Program-made: the position numbers and the translations under genes
Notes under the pieces: generated by a model
Told to the model about the DNA's origin: nothing
The model's database searches: none
Seen by the model: the letters and a program-made list of their open reading frames with translations, nothing else
Part shown: piece after piece, positions 24,434-34,600 of the stretch
Numbering within the stretch: position 1 is the stretch's first letter
How the letters are laid out: each line of letters starts with the position of its first letter
Origin: Syntrophales bacterium
Lineage (GTDB): Bacteria > Desulfobacterota > Syntrophia > Syntrophales > UBA5619
Direction of reading: 5' to 3'
Assembly (NCBI GenBank): GCA_023229765.1
Contig: JALNYO010000036.1
Span: 1-36,886 of the forward strand
Length of the DNA: 36,886 bases

Positions 24434-24607
24434 CTGTCCACAAATAACCTGGGCAAAATTGCGCTCAGATTTGAGTTGGATTTGGTTGCGGCGATTGAAC
24501 AAAACCGAAGACGTAGCAGCGCTACGTTGAGGATTTTGTGATTGAGCCACAGCCAAAGATGGCCCAAAGATGAGTTGCAAGATGTTCAGGTTATTTGTGG
24601 ACAGGCC
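24434..24607 (+). mobile_element. 174-base palindromic MITE-like element with 8-base target duplication
   Basis: Terminal inverted repeats GCCTGTCCACAAATAACCTG (24432-24451) and its exact complement (24587-24606) bracket a long imperfect palindrome. The centre, at 24519, is ACGTAGC-AGC-GCTACGT. TTTAGCGC occurs on both sides (24426-24433 and 24608-24615), as expected for a target-site duplication. It separates the stop codons of the convergent genes pyrE and ribF. No protein is encoded. Confidence 0.8.
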
Positions 24608-24615
24608 TTTAGCGC

Positions 24616-25539
24616 TTATGCCAATATAGCCCTCGCCTGGGCTGCGTCCTGCTTGATCTGCGCGATCAGTTTTTCGGGGCTCTCGAACCGGATCTCGGCG
24701 CGCAGCCGCTCGAAAAAAAGAACATCCAGAATTTCGCCGTAGATGTCCTGGTGAAAATCGAAGATATGGACTTCCACAGAGAGCTTGCCGCCGGCAAAGG
24801 TCGGGTTGAATCCGATATTCACAACGCCGTCATGGCTTTTACCCTTTAAAAGGCAGCGAACGGCATAGACGCCGTGGGGGGGAAGCAGTTCCTTGTTGGC
24901 TTCGACGTTTGCCGTTGGGAAGCCCAACTCAACCCCACGCTGATCGCCGGCAACCACCCGCCCGGAGATGTTGTAGGGGCGACCGAGGAGCGCCGCGGCA
25001 AAACGGACATCGCCTTGGAGAATGGCCTCCCGGATTTTTGTACTGCTGACAATTTCACTGCCTGCACAAAACGCGTTCATGGCCTCTACTGCGAATCCCA
25101 GCCTCCTGCCTTCCGTGGCCAGAAAAGCCTCATTCCCCTCCCTGGCATGACCAAAGGTGTAGTCGTGGCCAATTATGATCTTTCTGATTCGCAATTTTTC
25201 CCAGAGGATCTCCTGCACGAACTCCCGCGCCGTGGTTTGAGAATATTCAAGCGAAAACGGGATAATAAGGAAAGCTCCTATACCGATCTCACGGAGCAGA
25301 CTGATCTTTTCCTCAGCGGAGGAGATGAGATAGAAAGGACGTCTGTCCGGGTGGAGAACCATCTTCGGGTGAGGGTCAAAACTGATGACAACCGTCTTGC
25401 ACCCTTCCCGGCCTGCCTCTTCCACCATCCTTTGAAAAATGTATCGGTGACCCAGATGAATCCCGTCGAAATTGCCAATGGTCGCAAAAACCCCCTGCAA
25501 ATCAGCGGGGATGTTTTCACTGCCGCGAATAATATCCAT
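24616..25539 (-). CDS. ribF: Bifunctional riboflavin kinase / FAD synthetase
   Basis: A 307-residue enzyme that phosphorylates riboflavin to FMN and adenylates it to FAD. The N-terminal nucleotidyltransferase has TIGNFDGIHLGH (20-31), IIGHDYTFGHAREG and SSTKIREAI (165-173). The C-terminal flavokinase has RGVELGFPTANVE (201-213) and GVVNIGFNPTF. The reading frame continues to 25695, but the family N-terminus starts at ATG 25539 (MDIIRGSENI), with GGAGGGAGG upstream. It is convergent with pyrE and divergent from the tRNA gene. Confidence 0.94.
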   Translation of the reverse strand: MDIIRGSENIPADLQGVFATIGNFDGIHLGHRYIFQRMVEEAGREGCKTVVISFDPHPKMVLHPDRRPFYLISSAEEKISLLREIGIGAFLIIPFSLEYSQTTAREFVQEILWEKLRIRKIIIGHDYTFGHAREGNEAFLATEGRRLGFAVEAMNAFCAGSEIVSSTKIREAILQGDVRFAAALLGRPYNISGRVVAGDQRGVELGFPTANVEANKELLPPHGVYAVRCLLKGKSHDGVVNIGFNPTFAGGKLSVEVHIFDFHQDIYGEILDVLFFERLRAEIRFESPEKLIAQIKQDAAQARAILA

Positions 25540-25733
25540 ATAAAAAGTGAGCCTCCCTCCAAGTTGGCGTACATTAGCACCAATCACAGATATTTCAAGG
25601 AAAATCGCCGTATTTAAAATATATCCGCTCATAACGAAGCGGCTGCCGGCATGTTTATACCATCGGGAAGAACCGCCGGCGCTTTGCCCGATCATTAAAA
25701 AGGAAAGTATCCAACGCGCGCCTTCTTTTTAAC

Positions 25734-25761
25734 TTGACAATGGCCAAGGCGTCATTGTAAA
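25734..25761 (+). promoter_or_regulatory. Promoter of tRNA-Leu
   Basis: TTGACA (25734-25739) and TGTAAA (25756-25761) are spaced by 16 bases. Transcription would begin near 25768, about 23 bases before the mature tRNA. Confidence 0.6.
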
Positions 25762-25790
25762 AAGCGCATCGTTTCGTACACGGAAACAAT

Positions 25791-25877
25791 GCCGAAGTGG
25801 CGGAATTGGTAGACGCGCTAGGTTCAGGGTCTAGTGGGCGTACGCCTGTCCGGGTTCAAATCCCGGCTTCGGCACCA
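25791..25877 (+). tRNA. tRNA-Leu (anticodon CAG)
   Basis: An 87-base class II tRNA. The acceptor stem GCCGAAG/CTTCGGC pairs perfectly, and the CCA end is encoded (25875-25877). The D-arm GGCGGAATTGGTAGACGCGC is typical of bacterial tRNA-Leu. The anticodon loop TTCAGGG gives CAG. A long variable arm and the T-arm GGGTTCAAATCCC follow. Confidence 0.96.
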
Positions 25878-25898
25878 TTTTGAAATTTTTTTTAGTTG

Positions 25899-25937
25899 AA
25901 ATGGGAGGTTAGATATCTGGTCTAACCTCCCATTTTT
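25899..25937 (+). terminator. Rho-independent terminator after tRNA-Leu
   Basis: A 15-base-pair stem (25899-25913 with 25921-25935, containing TGGGAGGTTAGA) and a seven-base loop run into five T residues. It is placed 21 bases after the tRNA CCA end. Confidence 0.85.
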
Positions 25938-25961
25938 GTCTGGGGTACTTTATGCACTACC

Positions 25962-25997
25962 AGCCCTGTCTTGTATTATGCAACAGGGCTTTTTTTC
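25962..25997 (+). terminator. Second terminator, directly upstream of the PAS-LuxR gene
   Basis: AGCCCTGT (25962-25969) pairs with ACAGGGCT (25983-25990), followed by eight consecutive T residues (25990-25997). It ends about 20 bases before the ribosome binding site of the next gene. Confidence 0.75.
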
Positions 25998-26031
25998 GGC
26001 AGTGCTGTTTCGCGCTCAAAGGAGTAGTAAG

Positions 26032-27798
26032 ATTAAATATACATTCAGAACCAACCACGAACTGCTCGCCGAAAATGCCGTCCTCAAGCGGAGCATTGAA
26101 GAACTGAAAAGTACTGAAGCCCGGTATCGCAAGTTATTTGAGCGATCCAGCGACGCTATCTTCCTGGTTGAAAAAAGCACTGGACGGTACTTAGATGCAA
26201 ATATTGCGGCTCTGGAATTGGTGGGGCAATCTTTAGCAGAGATAAAATCGCTTACAACACATGATATCTCACCGCGCAATGCAGCAGAACGTCTCCAGAA
26301 AATATCCGCAAACGATGAAACGCTCAATTTTGGCAAAGTCGCATATGTGCGGCCTGATGGAACCAAGAGACAAACCTTGCTCCACACGGTTTCTCTTGAT
26401 GAAAAGACTATTTTCGGCATTGCCCATGACATAACCGAAATCAAGCAGACCGAAAAGATGCTGACATTTTTAGCGCAGTGCGGCACGGCTTCGGGCGATG
26501 ATTTTTTTCAATCGCTGGCGCGATATCTGGCCGAAACCGCAGAACTGAACTTTGTCTGCATCTGCCGGCTGTATGGAGTTCAACCGACCGTCCAGACGGT
26601 GGCTCTCTATGCTGACGGCAAGTTCGAGGATAATATATCTTATCACCTCAATAATACCCCCGTTGACAAGATTTCCGGACAGACCGTTTATTGCTTCTTC
26701 GAGAACATTTGCAAGGTGCTGCCCCACAATGAAGCGCTTCAGGATATCGTGGCGGAGAGTTGCATCGGCGCCACACTTTTTAGCCATTCAGGAAGCCCCA
26801 TCGGTTTGATTGCCCTCGCAGGACGGAGTCCGCTGGCAGATCCGCAAAAGATGGAATCTTTGTTAAAGCTGGTGGCGATCCGTGCGGCCGCTGAACTGGA
26901 ACGCACACAGTATGAAGAAGAGTTAACAACAGCAAAAGCTTTCATAGAGGCAGCCATAAATAGTTTGACTGATTCACTCTATATCGTAAGAATGGCTGAT
27001 TTTACTGTCTTGGGAGCAAACAAGGCCTTCACCGATGTTATCGGACTTGACGCGAACGCGATCATTGGCAAACATTGTTACGAATTGACGCATCATCGAT
27101 CAGTTCCCTGTGACTACCCTCATGATCCTTGCCCCCTTATGGAAACGCTAAAGACCGGGCAACCTTCAACAATGGAGCATCTTCACTTTGACAGCACTGG
27201 TGAAAAACATTTTTTTGAAGTATCGGCTTTCCCGATACGGGACAAACAAGGCAAGATAGAGCGGATAGTCCATTTGGACAGAGACGTTACCGAGCGCAAA
27301 CAATTGGAAGAAGAGTTGCGGATACACACTGAAGCGCTGGAAAAATTAGTAGAGGAACGTACCACGGAACTGGCAATAAGGAACGGGAACCTTGAGGAAA
27401 TGAATACTGCCCTGCATGTACTCCTGAAGAAACGGGAGGACGACAAGAGAATGGTAGAGGAGCTCATTGTCTCGAATATCAAGAGTCTGGTGTGTCCATA
27501 TATAGAAAAAATGCAAACCAACGTCCACGATGCCAAGCAGCATCTGTTGCTTGGCATTATCGAAACCAATTTGAATGAACTATTATCCCCGCTGCTGCAA
27601 AATATACTGCAATTCAACTTGACCCCCCAAGAGGTTCATGTGGCGTCAATGGTTAAAGAGGGAAAGAGCACCAAAGAGATAGCGGAAGTATTGGGAGTGG
27701 AAACCAGCACCATTGATGCGCACCGGAACAGGATTAGAAAAAAGCTCGTTTTGAGCAGAAACATAAACCTGCAATCAAAATTGCAGTCACTTCTGTAA
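26032..27798 (+). CDS. PAS-GAF-PAS sensor with LuxR-type DNA-binding domain
   Basis: A 588-residue regulator counted from a putative ATT start at 26032. Domains in order: PAS (about 28-140, with SSDAIFLVEKSTGRYLDAN), GAF-like (142-303), PAS (306-425, with three cysteines at 349, 360 and 367 in CYELTHHRSVPCDYPHDPCP), coiled coil (about 423-470), and a LuxR HTH (526-588, LTPQEVHVASMVKEGKSTKE). No ATG, GTG or TTG with a ribosome binding site suits the N-terminus. AAAGGAG (26018-26024) lies seven bases before ATT. The upstream in-frame ATG 25978 falls inside a terminator hairpin. It is soluble, so it should sense a cytoplasmic signal. Its targets are unknown; the large secreted protein downstream is a candidate. 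Confidence 0.85.
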   Translation: MKYTFRTNHELLAENAVLKRSIEELKSTEARYRKLFERSSDAIFLVEKSTGRYLDANIAALELVGQSLAEIKSLTTHDISPRNAAERLQKISANDETLNFGKVAYVRPDGTKRQTLLHTVSLDEKTIFGIAHDITEIKQTEKMLTFLAQCGTASGDDFFQSLARYLAETAELNFVCICRLYGVQPTVQTVALYADGKFEDNISYHLNNTPVDKISGQTVYCFFENICKVLPHNEALQDIVAESCIGATLFSHSGSPIGLIALAGRSPLADPQKMESLLKLVAIRAAAELERTQYEEELTTAKAFIEAAINSLTDSLYIVRMADFTVLGANKAFTDVIGLDANAIIGKHCYELTHHRSVPCDYPHDPCPLMETLKTGQPSTMEHLHFDSTGEKHFFEVSAFPIRDKQGKIERIVHLDRDVTERKQLEEELRIHTEALEKLVEERTTELAIRNGNLEEMNTALHVLLKKREDDKRMVEELIVSNIKSLVCPYIEKMQTNVHDAKQHLLLGIIETNLNELLSPLLQNILQFNLTPQEVHVASMVKEGKSTKEIAEVLGVETSTIDAHRNRIRKKLVLSRNINLQSKLQSLL

Positions 27799-28311
27799 TA
27801 TGTAAATTTCCTCAATATTAATATATCATTGTTGCCATATTGTACGTTTCGCTTAAACCTGTTCTACTACAATCGAAAAATCTTGCGATAATGAAGAAAA
27901 CAAGCGGCAAACTTCGGGCTCGGAGAGAACCGGTCTATGAATAGCCGGCAAGGTTACGAATTTTCAAGCGCAATCAAGATTGTTTTATTTCATTTCGTTA
28001 TAAACGCTGCTGTTATTTGTGCTTTCGTTGGTAAGTATCATCCCTCAATATGTTGAGGTTCCGCCAAATATTGAGGCTAAGCGAATTATTGCAGACTTTT
28101 CCGCTGTTCGCACCTATGAATCTAACCAACTGTTATTAGATGATTAATCATATCTTCTGATTTTCCTATGGCCATTGGCAAACTATTTGCCTTACCTGTT
28201 CGTTGTGATGCGATCATCCTCCCAAAACGTGAGTTCTGATCACTGCTTCGGGCTTCTGTCTTCCACGGATATTTTGTTCATTCTTAAAAATAGTTTGCAA
28301 CTGGGGGTAAT
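27799..28311. promoter_or_regulatory. Regulatory intergenic region upstream of the secreted protein genes
   Basis: About 510 bases without a convincing gene. It contains CCTCAATAT at 27810-27818 and 28043-28051, and its complement at 28068-28076. CCTCAA-TATG-TTGAGG (28043-28058) forms a palindrome. A sigma-54-like element lies at 28175-28190. The stretch from about 27900 to 27960 superficially resembles a c-di-GMP riboswitch but lacks its core. Confidence 0.45.
28175..28190 (+). promoter_or_regulatory. Candidate sigma-54 promoter
   Basis: TTGGCA-AACTAT-TTGC has GG and GC separated by exactly ten bases, matching the -24/-12 pattern. Transcription would start near 28202, about 110 bases before the next ORF. 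The same bases form a small palindrome (GGCAAA/TTTGCC), so chance or another role remains possible. No sigma-54 activator is seen nearby; the adjacent regulator is LuxR-type. Confidence 0.35.
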
Positions 28312-28662
28312 ATGAAAAAACTTTATTTAGCGCCAGTAATTCTTTCCGTCTTGTTCTCTGCCACAAACATATTTGCACAACCAGCTTCCATAACGTGGCC
28401 GCTTACCAAGTTAAAGAAAAGATGTAATATTAATAATAAGTTACTATCTTTGCTGGTCCTTTTTTTACTTACCTTTATGCTGGGAGGCACTGCGCACGCC
28501 GATTTCTGGGAGCCTGCCGGCCTTTGCGGCAGCAGCGTTTTCTGTTCCACCACCAACGGCGCCAACTGGAACTCAGCAAATTCCGGTATTACCCCTGCTT
28601 ATAGTATTGTGGTTGTACCATGTTTTAAAAACCGTATCGCGTCAGGAGGTCATAATGCTTAA
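28312..28662 (+). pseudogene. Chimeric 116-residue remnant with two signal-peptide-like segments
   Basis: The ORF starts with a complete signal peptide (MKKLYLAPVILSVLFSATNI, then FAQ) and the short motif ASITWPLTK. It then carries a second signal-peptide-like stretch ending GGTAHA-DFWEPAG and the start of a BNR/YCF48-like repeat (STTNGANWNSANSGI) that breaks off. It looks like the first codons of two different secreted proteins joined and truncated. It has its own start site (GGGGG about 4 bases upstream) and overlaps the next gene by eight bases, so it could still be translated. I see no complete domain. Confidence 0.5.
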
Positions 28663-31600
28663 AATGAAAGTCGTCTCAAGTCTTACGTCTTACGTCTCAC
28701 TGATCTTCTTCGCCATCTTCGCAACGGCCATACCCAGCCATGCTGCGCCGGGCTACATATCAACCGTTGCCGGAGACGGCACGGCTGCCTACTCCGGGGA
28801 CAGCGGGCCTGCAACCTCTGCAAGTTTGAATTATCCCTCCGGTGTTGCCATTGATCCCAATGGCAACATCTATATCGCGGACACTACTAACTGTATCATC
28901 CGCAAAGTCACTCCGGGCGGCGTGATATCAACTGTTGCCGGAACTCCCAATGCGTGTGGAAACTTGGGAGACAATGGGCTTGCAACCTTGGCAACGCTGA
29001 ATGGCCCTACGGGCGTGGCGGTTGATTCCAGCGGGAACATTTATATCGCGGATACGTTTAGCTACCGTATCCGCAAGGTGACCGTCAGTACAGGGGTAAT
29101 AACGACTGTAGCCGGCGTCGGCACGGCTGGATTCCCCGCATATTCAGGGGAAAATGGTCCTGCAATTAATGCAACTTTAAGTCGAACCCAGGGTGTCACA
29201 GTTGACGCCGTCGGCAACATCTACTTCTCGGACTTTGATCACCATAGTATCCGCAAGGTGACCGCTAACACCGGCATAATAACAACCGTTGCCGGAACCG
29301 GCGTGGCTGGATACTCCGGAGACAATGGCCTTGCAACCTCTGCAATGTTGAATTATCCCTACGGCGTAGCGGTTGATTCCAGCGACAACATCTATATAGC
29401 GGACACGTCTAATCTCCGCATTCGCAAGGTGGACGCTAACACCGGCATAATAACAACCGTTGCCGGAACCGGCGTGGCTGGATACTCCGGAGACAACGGG
29501 CCTGCCACTTCCGCAACGTTGAAGACTTCCTGGGGTGTAGCGGTTGATTCCAGCGGCAACATCTATATAACGGACACTGATAACAGAAGCATTCGCAAGG
29601 TGGACGCATTAAGCGGCAACATAACCACCGTTGCCGGAACCGGCGTGGCTGGATTTTCCGGAGACGGAGGGTCTGCAACCTTGGCAATGTTGAAATACCC
29701 CTACGGTGTGGGAGTTGATTCCACCGGCAATATCTATATAGCAGACTCGCAGAACCACCGCATCCGCAAGGTGGAGGCAGCGGTCGCTCCGACAACCGGG
29801 ACGATCACCATCGTGAAGGACGCGTCGCCGGATGACACGCAGCCTTTTTTCTTCACATTCGGGAACAGCGGCGGGTCGTTTGTCCTGGATGACGACGGCG
29901 ATAACACGAACACCTACATGAACCACACAACCCTGGCGAGTCTGGCGCCCGGCTATTGGACTTTCACCGAAAATGACGTGACCGGATGGAACCTGACTGG
30001 GATCAGTTGCACCACACCTACCGGGGCGACGTTCGGGGCGGCGGTGGTGGACCTCGCCGGCCGTACCGTAACCGTAAACCTGGCCGGTGGTGATAACGTC
30101 ACTTGCAAATTCACAAATACGGAGCAGCCCACCTCCTCCCCCGACTTGAGCGTCACCAAGACATGCGCGGTTAACGGGGTGCAAACGGTGCTCTGTACCG
30201 TCACCGTTACCAACAATGGCTCAGCGGAGTCAGTCAGCCCGATTACTTTGACGGACATTGCAACTGGGGCCCCGGCAGATGCCACATTTAATGGCGGCGG
30301 CGGCAGTTTGCCCATCAGTTGTACGCCGGGGGCAGGGCCTGTCCTGCCCATTAACTGCACGGCCAATGTTTCTCTGTTGCCCACCGAGTCCCAGAACGCC
30401 TTCTTCTCTTTCACGCTGCCGCAGGGCGGCACCTTCACGAACTGTGCGACGGTATCGCAAGGAGACGTTGCTACGCCGTCCGAGACCGATACTACAAACA
30501 ATACGAATATCTGCACGACGATTACCGTGCCGCCCCCGGCGACGACGCCCGGCGCCATCATCATCGTGAAGAATGCATCGCCGCAGGGAACCAAGATATT
30601 CCACTTCGACGGCGGTTCGTTGGGCACATGGGACCTCAGCGACGACCCGTTGCAACCCCTGCTCAAGAGCAAGACCTTCACAGTTAATCCCGGCGCCTAT
30701 GCGGTGAGTGAGACCGGGTTAACGGGCGGCTGGAGCCAGACATCGGCCACCTGTAGCAACGGCAGCCCGGTGAGCGCCATACAGGTCGGTCCCGGCGACG
30801 TTGTCACCTGCACCTTCACCAACACGCAGCCGGATCAGGGCACCCTCGTCATTGTCAAAAACGCATCGCCGCAGAGCTCCCAAGTCTTCAATTTCACCGT
30901 CTCCAAGGTCAATGTGATGCTGGGAACGAGTGTTGAGCTGGGCACCATCCCCCTCACCGACGATGGGGCCAACCCCTCCAGTAACAGCTTTAGCTTCTCA
31001 TCGAGCTACAATAACTTCGCGGTGAGCGAGACCGTGCCGAGCGGCTGGACGCAGACCTCCGCCACCTGCGATAACGGAAGCCCGGTTGACAATATCGTTG
31101 TCAACTGGGGTGATTACGTCACTTGCACCTTCACCAATGTTCCGCAGCCGACGACTGCCGGCCCAGACCTGAGCGTCACCAAGACGTGCGTGGCCAGCGG
31201 GACGCAATCGGTGCTCTGTACCGTCACCGTTACCAACAATGGCTCAGCGCCTTCAGTCAGCCCGATCACTTTGACGGACATCGTAACCGGGGCGCCATCA
31301 GATGCCACATACATTGGCGCCGGCGGCAGCTTGCCCATCAGTTGTTCGCCGGGAGCAGGGCCCGTCCTGCCCATTACCTGCACTGCCAATGTGTCTCTGC
31401 TGCCCACCGAATCTCAGAACGCCATTTTCGCCTTTACGCTGCCGCAGGGCGGCACGTTCACGAACTGTGCGACGGTAGTGCAAGGGGACGCTGCGACACC
31501 GTCCGAGACCGACACTGCCAACAATACCAACATCTGCACGACGATTACCGTGCTCCCCCCGGCGCAGACGACGGGCCCTTTTTGCACGGATTTTGAAGAT

Positions 31601-34600
31601 GGTTCCGCCAGCACCTGGCAGGTTAATAATACGCTTGCTACAGTATTGTCAGATGGAAATAATCACTTTATACAAACGACGGACCAAGCTGGCGCATCGT
31701 CTTTTTTCAATGCCAGCAGCCCTTTAACCGGCGACTGGGCAGCTCTTTTGGTAAATAGCTGCGGATCATTATGCTTTGATGTTAATTATTTGTACGCTGG
31801 AGATCCTTATAACGGAACAAATCCACCGCAAACGATGACTCCGTCTATTTCAATTGTAGGAGCTAACGGTTTTGCAGCCAGTTTCATAACGACTGCTCCC
31901 ATTTCAGCAGGTTCCGGTTGGCATTCCTATTGCGCCCCGCTCGCCAGCCTTAATTCAGGCGATCCGTTCCCTTCTAATGGAGATGGCCATTGGGTTATGG
32001 CGCCTGGCGCTACTTATACTGATTGGAATGATCTTCTGAACAACGTAATTAGAGTTCAGTTGCCGGTAGATCCAACGAGCTACCAACATGAAAGATTTGG
32101 GTATGATAATATTTGTATAAAAGATTCAGGAATTTGTGTTCAGCCTCTGCCAACGGCCACTCTCACCATTGTGAAGGATGCCGTTCCCAACGACGCTCAG
32201 GACTTCGCCTTTTACGCTTTTGGCCCGAATAGCGGTAGCATCATGCCCTTCCAACTGGATGACGACGCAGGGGCGGCAAGTGAAAATACCACACTCTCCA
32301 GCAGCAAGACCTTTCCCAATCTCGCGCCCGGGGGCTACAGCGTCATGGAAAACTTCGATAACCCCGTCCCCGTGACCGGCTGGGACTTGACCGGCATCAT
32401 CTGTACCTCCTCCACCGGAACGCCGGTGGGGACGGTGGATCTGATTAGCCATGCGTTCACAGTGGATCTGGCGGCAGGGGATAACGTCACCTGCACCTTC
32501 ACCAATGTCCCGCAGCCGCCGCCTGACAGCGCAGACCTAATCGTCACGAAGACGTGTGCGCTTGACCCGACTAATGGACCGCAAGCAGTTTACTGTGCAG
32601 TGACCGTGCATAACAATGGTCCCTTGACATCAGGCAGTCCCATTACCGTGACGGATATCCCTTTTTCTCCGCCTCCGGGAACCGTGTTCACCAGCTCCAG
32701 CGGCAGTTTTAGTTGTACGCAAGCCGCAGGGCCAGTCCCCGCATCCATGGTATGCACCTACAACGGCTCTATCGGCAACGGCCAGGATGGCACTACTTAC
32801 TTCTATTTCAATGTGCCTCAGGGTGGCGAGTTCGCCAACTGCGCGAGCGCCTCGCAAGATGGCAGCGTGGTTGATCCCAACCCTGCCAACAATACCAATA
32901 TATGCGCGAGGGTTACCGTGCCGCCTCCGACGACGGGTTCCATTTGTGGCATTAAATTTAATGATTTGGACGGTAACGGCGTACAGAATCTGCCGGACGA
33001 GACGGGATTGCCGAACTGGACAATCAGTCTGGGCATCTCAGGCATTCCGGATGTGATCACTGACGCAAACGGCAACTATTGTTTCAACGGTTTGCCACCC
33101 GGAACGTACACTGTTTCAGAGACACTGCCAAGCGGCAGCTTATGGCAGCAAACCTTCCCGGCTAATTCGGGAACCCATTCGGTAAAGCTGGGAGCGGGAC
33201 TGACCATCACCGGTCAAGACTTTGGAAACAGGTTAATCCCCAGACTCGGTTCCATTTGCGGCATCAAATTTAACGACTTGGACGGTAACGGCGTACAGAA
33301 TCTGCCGGGCGATGTGGGGTTGCCGAACTGGACGATCAGCCTGGGCATCTCAGGGATTCCGGATGTTGCGACTGACGCAGGCGGCAAGTATTGTTTTAAG
33401 GACGTGCCTGCCGGGACATACACGGTTTCAGAGATATTGCCAAGTGGAAGCGGATGGCAGCAAACGTTCCCGGTTAATCCGGGCACTCACTCGGTAACGC
33501 TCGCCGCGGGTGTGAACATTACGGGTATCAACTTCGGGAACCAGTTTTTTATCACCCCGAAGCTCGGCTCCATTTGCGGCAAGAAATTTAATGACTTGGA
33601 TGGGGACGGCCTGCAAGATCCGGGTGAGGAGGTCCTGCCGAACTGGACAATCAGTTTGGGCGAGTTGGCCCCGGATGTTCTGACTGGCGCCGACGGCGAG
33701 TATTGCTTCAATAGCTTGCCTGCCGGGACATACATGGTTTCAGAGGGAGGCAAGCCCGGATGGAAACAGACGTTCCCCGGTTCTTCGTCCCCATTTTCGC
33801 CGGTTGTCCACTTGGTAACGCTTGCCGCGGGACAGAACATCGCCGGCAAAGACTTCGGAAACAGGCGAGTCAATGCGGATTGCAGTTATTTGTGCAATGG
33901 CGACTTCGAAGAACGGCAGATTTCCTTCTCCCAGGATTATCTTAAGCAGTCACTTGTATCCTGTTGGCAAACAACGGAGCCAAAAGGTGAGATAGAAGTC
34001 TGGCAAAGCGGCAACGGTTACGTAACTTCAGCTCAGGGCAATCAGTTTGTTGAAGTAAATGCCCATACGACCGGCACATTATATCAAAATTTTTATTCCG
34101 GCGCCGCCGGACCGGTTGTTATTTCCTTTGAGCACCGGGGGCGGGATGGGTATTTTAATGAAATGAGCGTAGAGATTGGGCCGGTTGGCGGGCCCTATGC
34201 TCCTTTAGGAACATTCGTGGCCCCTGTTACAGAGTGGACAACGCATGCGATCCCCTACGTTCTTGACCCCGGGGTAATTTATCAGTTACGGTTTATTTCT
34301 TCTCCCCCTCCCACAGGCACGCTATTTGATCCGGCAGGCGGCAATCTGCTTGATGCAGTGAATGTAACGTGCCCATCATCCATTTGTGGAATAAAATTTA
34401 ACGACTTAAACGGTAACGGCATGCAAGATCCGGGTGAGCCGGGACTGCCGAGATGGCAGATCAGCTTGGGCATCACGGGGATTCCGGATGTGACCACCGA
34501 CGCAGAGGGCAAGTATTGCTTCAATGACTTGCCGACAGGGACGTACAATGTTTCCGAAACACCGCAAGCGTCTTGGCACCAAACGTTCCCAGGTTCTCGA

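Noticed and set aside
25936..26031. N-terminal extension of the PAS-LuxR protein from TTG 25936 or ATG 25978
   Set aside because: The extension runs through two terminator structures, has no ribosome binding site and adds no family-like sequence.
27899..27965. A GEMM/c-di-GMP-I riboswitch-like stretch (GGCAAAC followed later by GCCGGCAAGGTTAC)
   Set aside because: The conserved central GGACGCAAAGCC segment and the closing P1 stem are missing, and the region is too short. A covariance-model scan would settle it.
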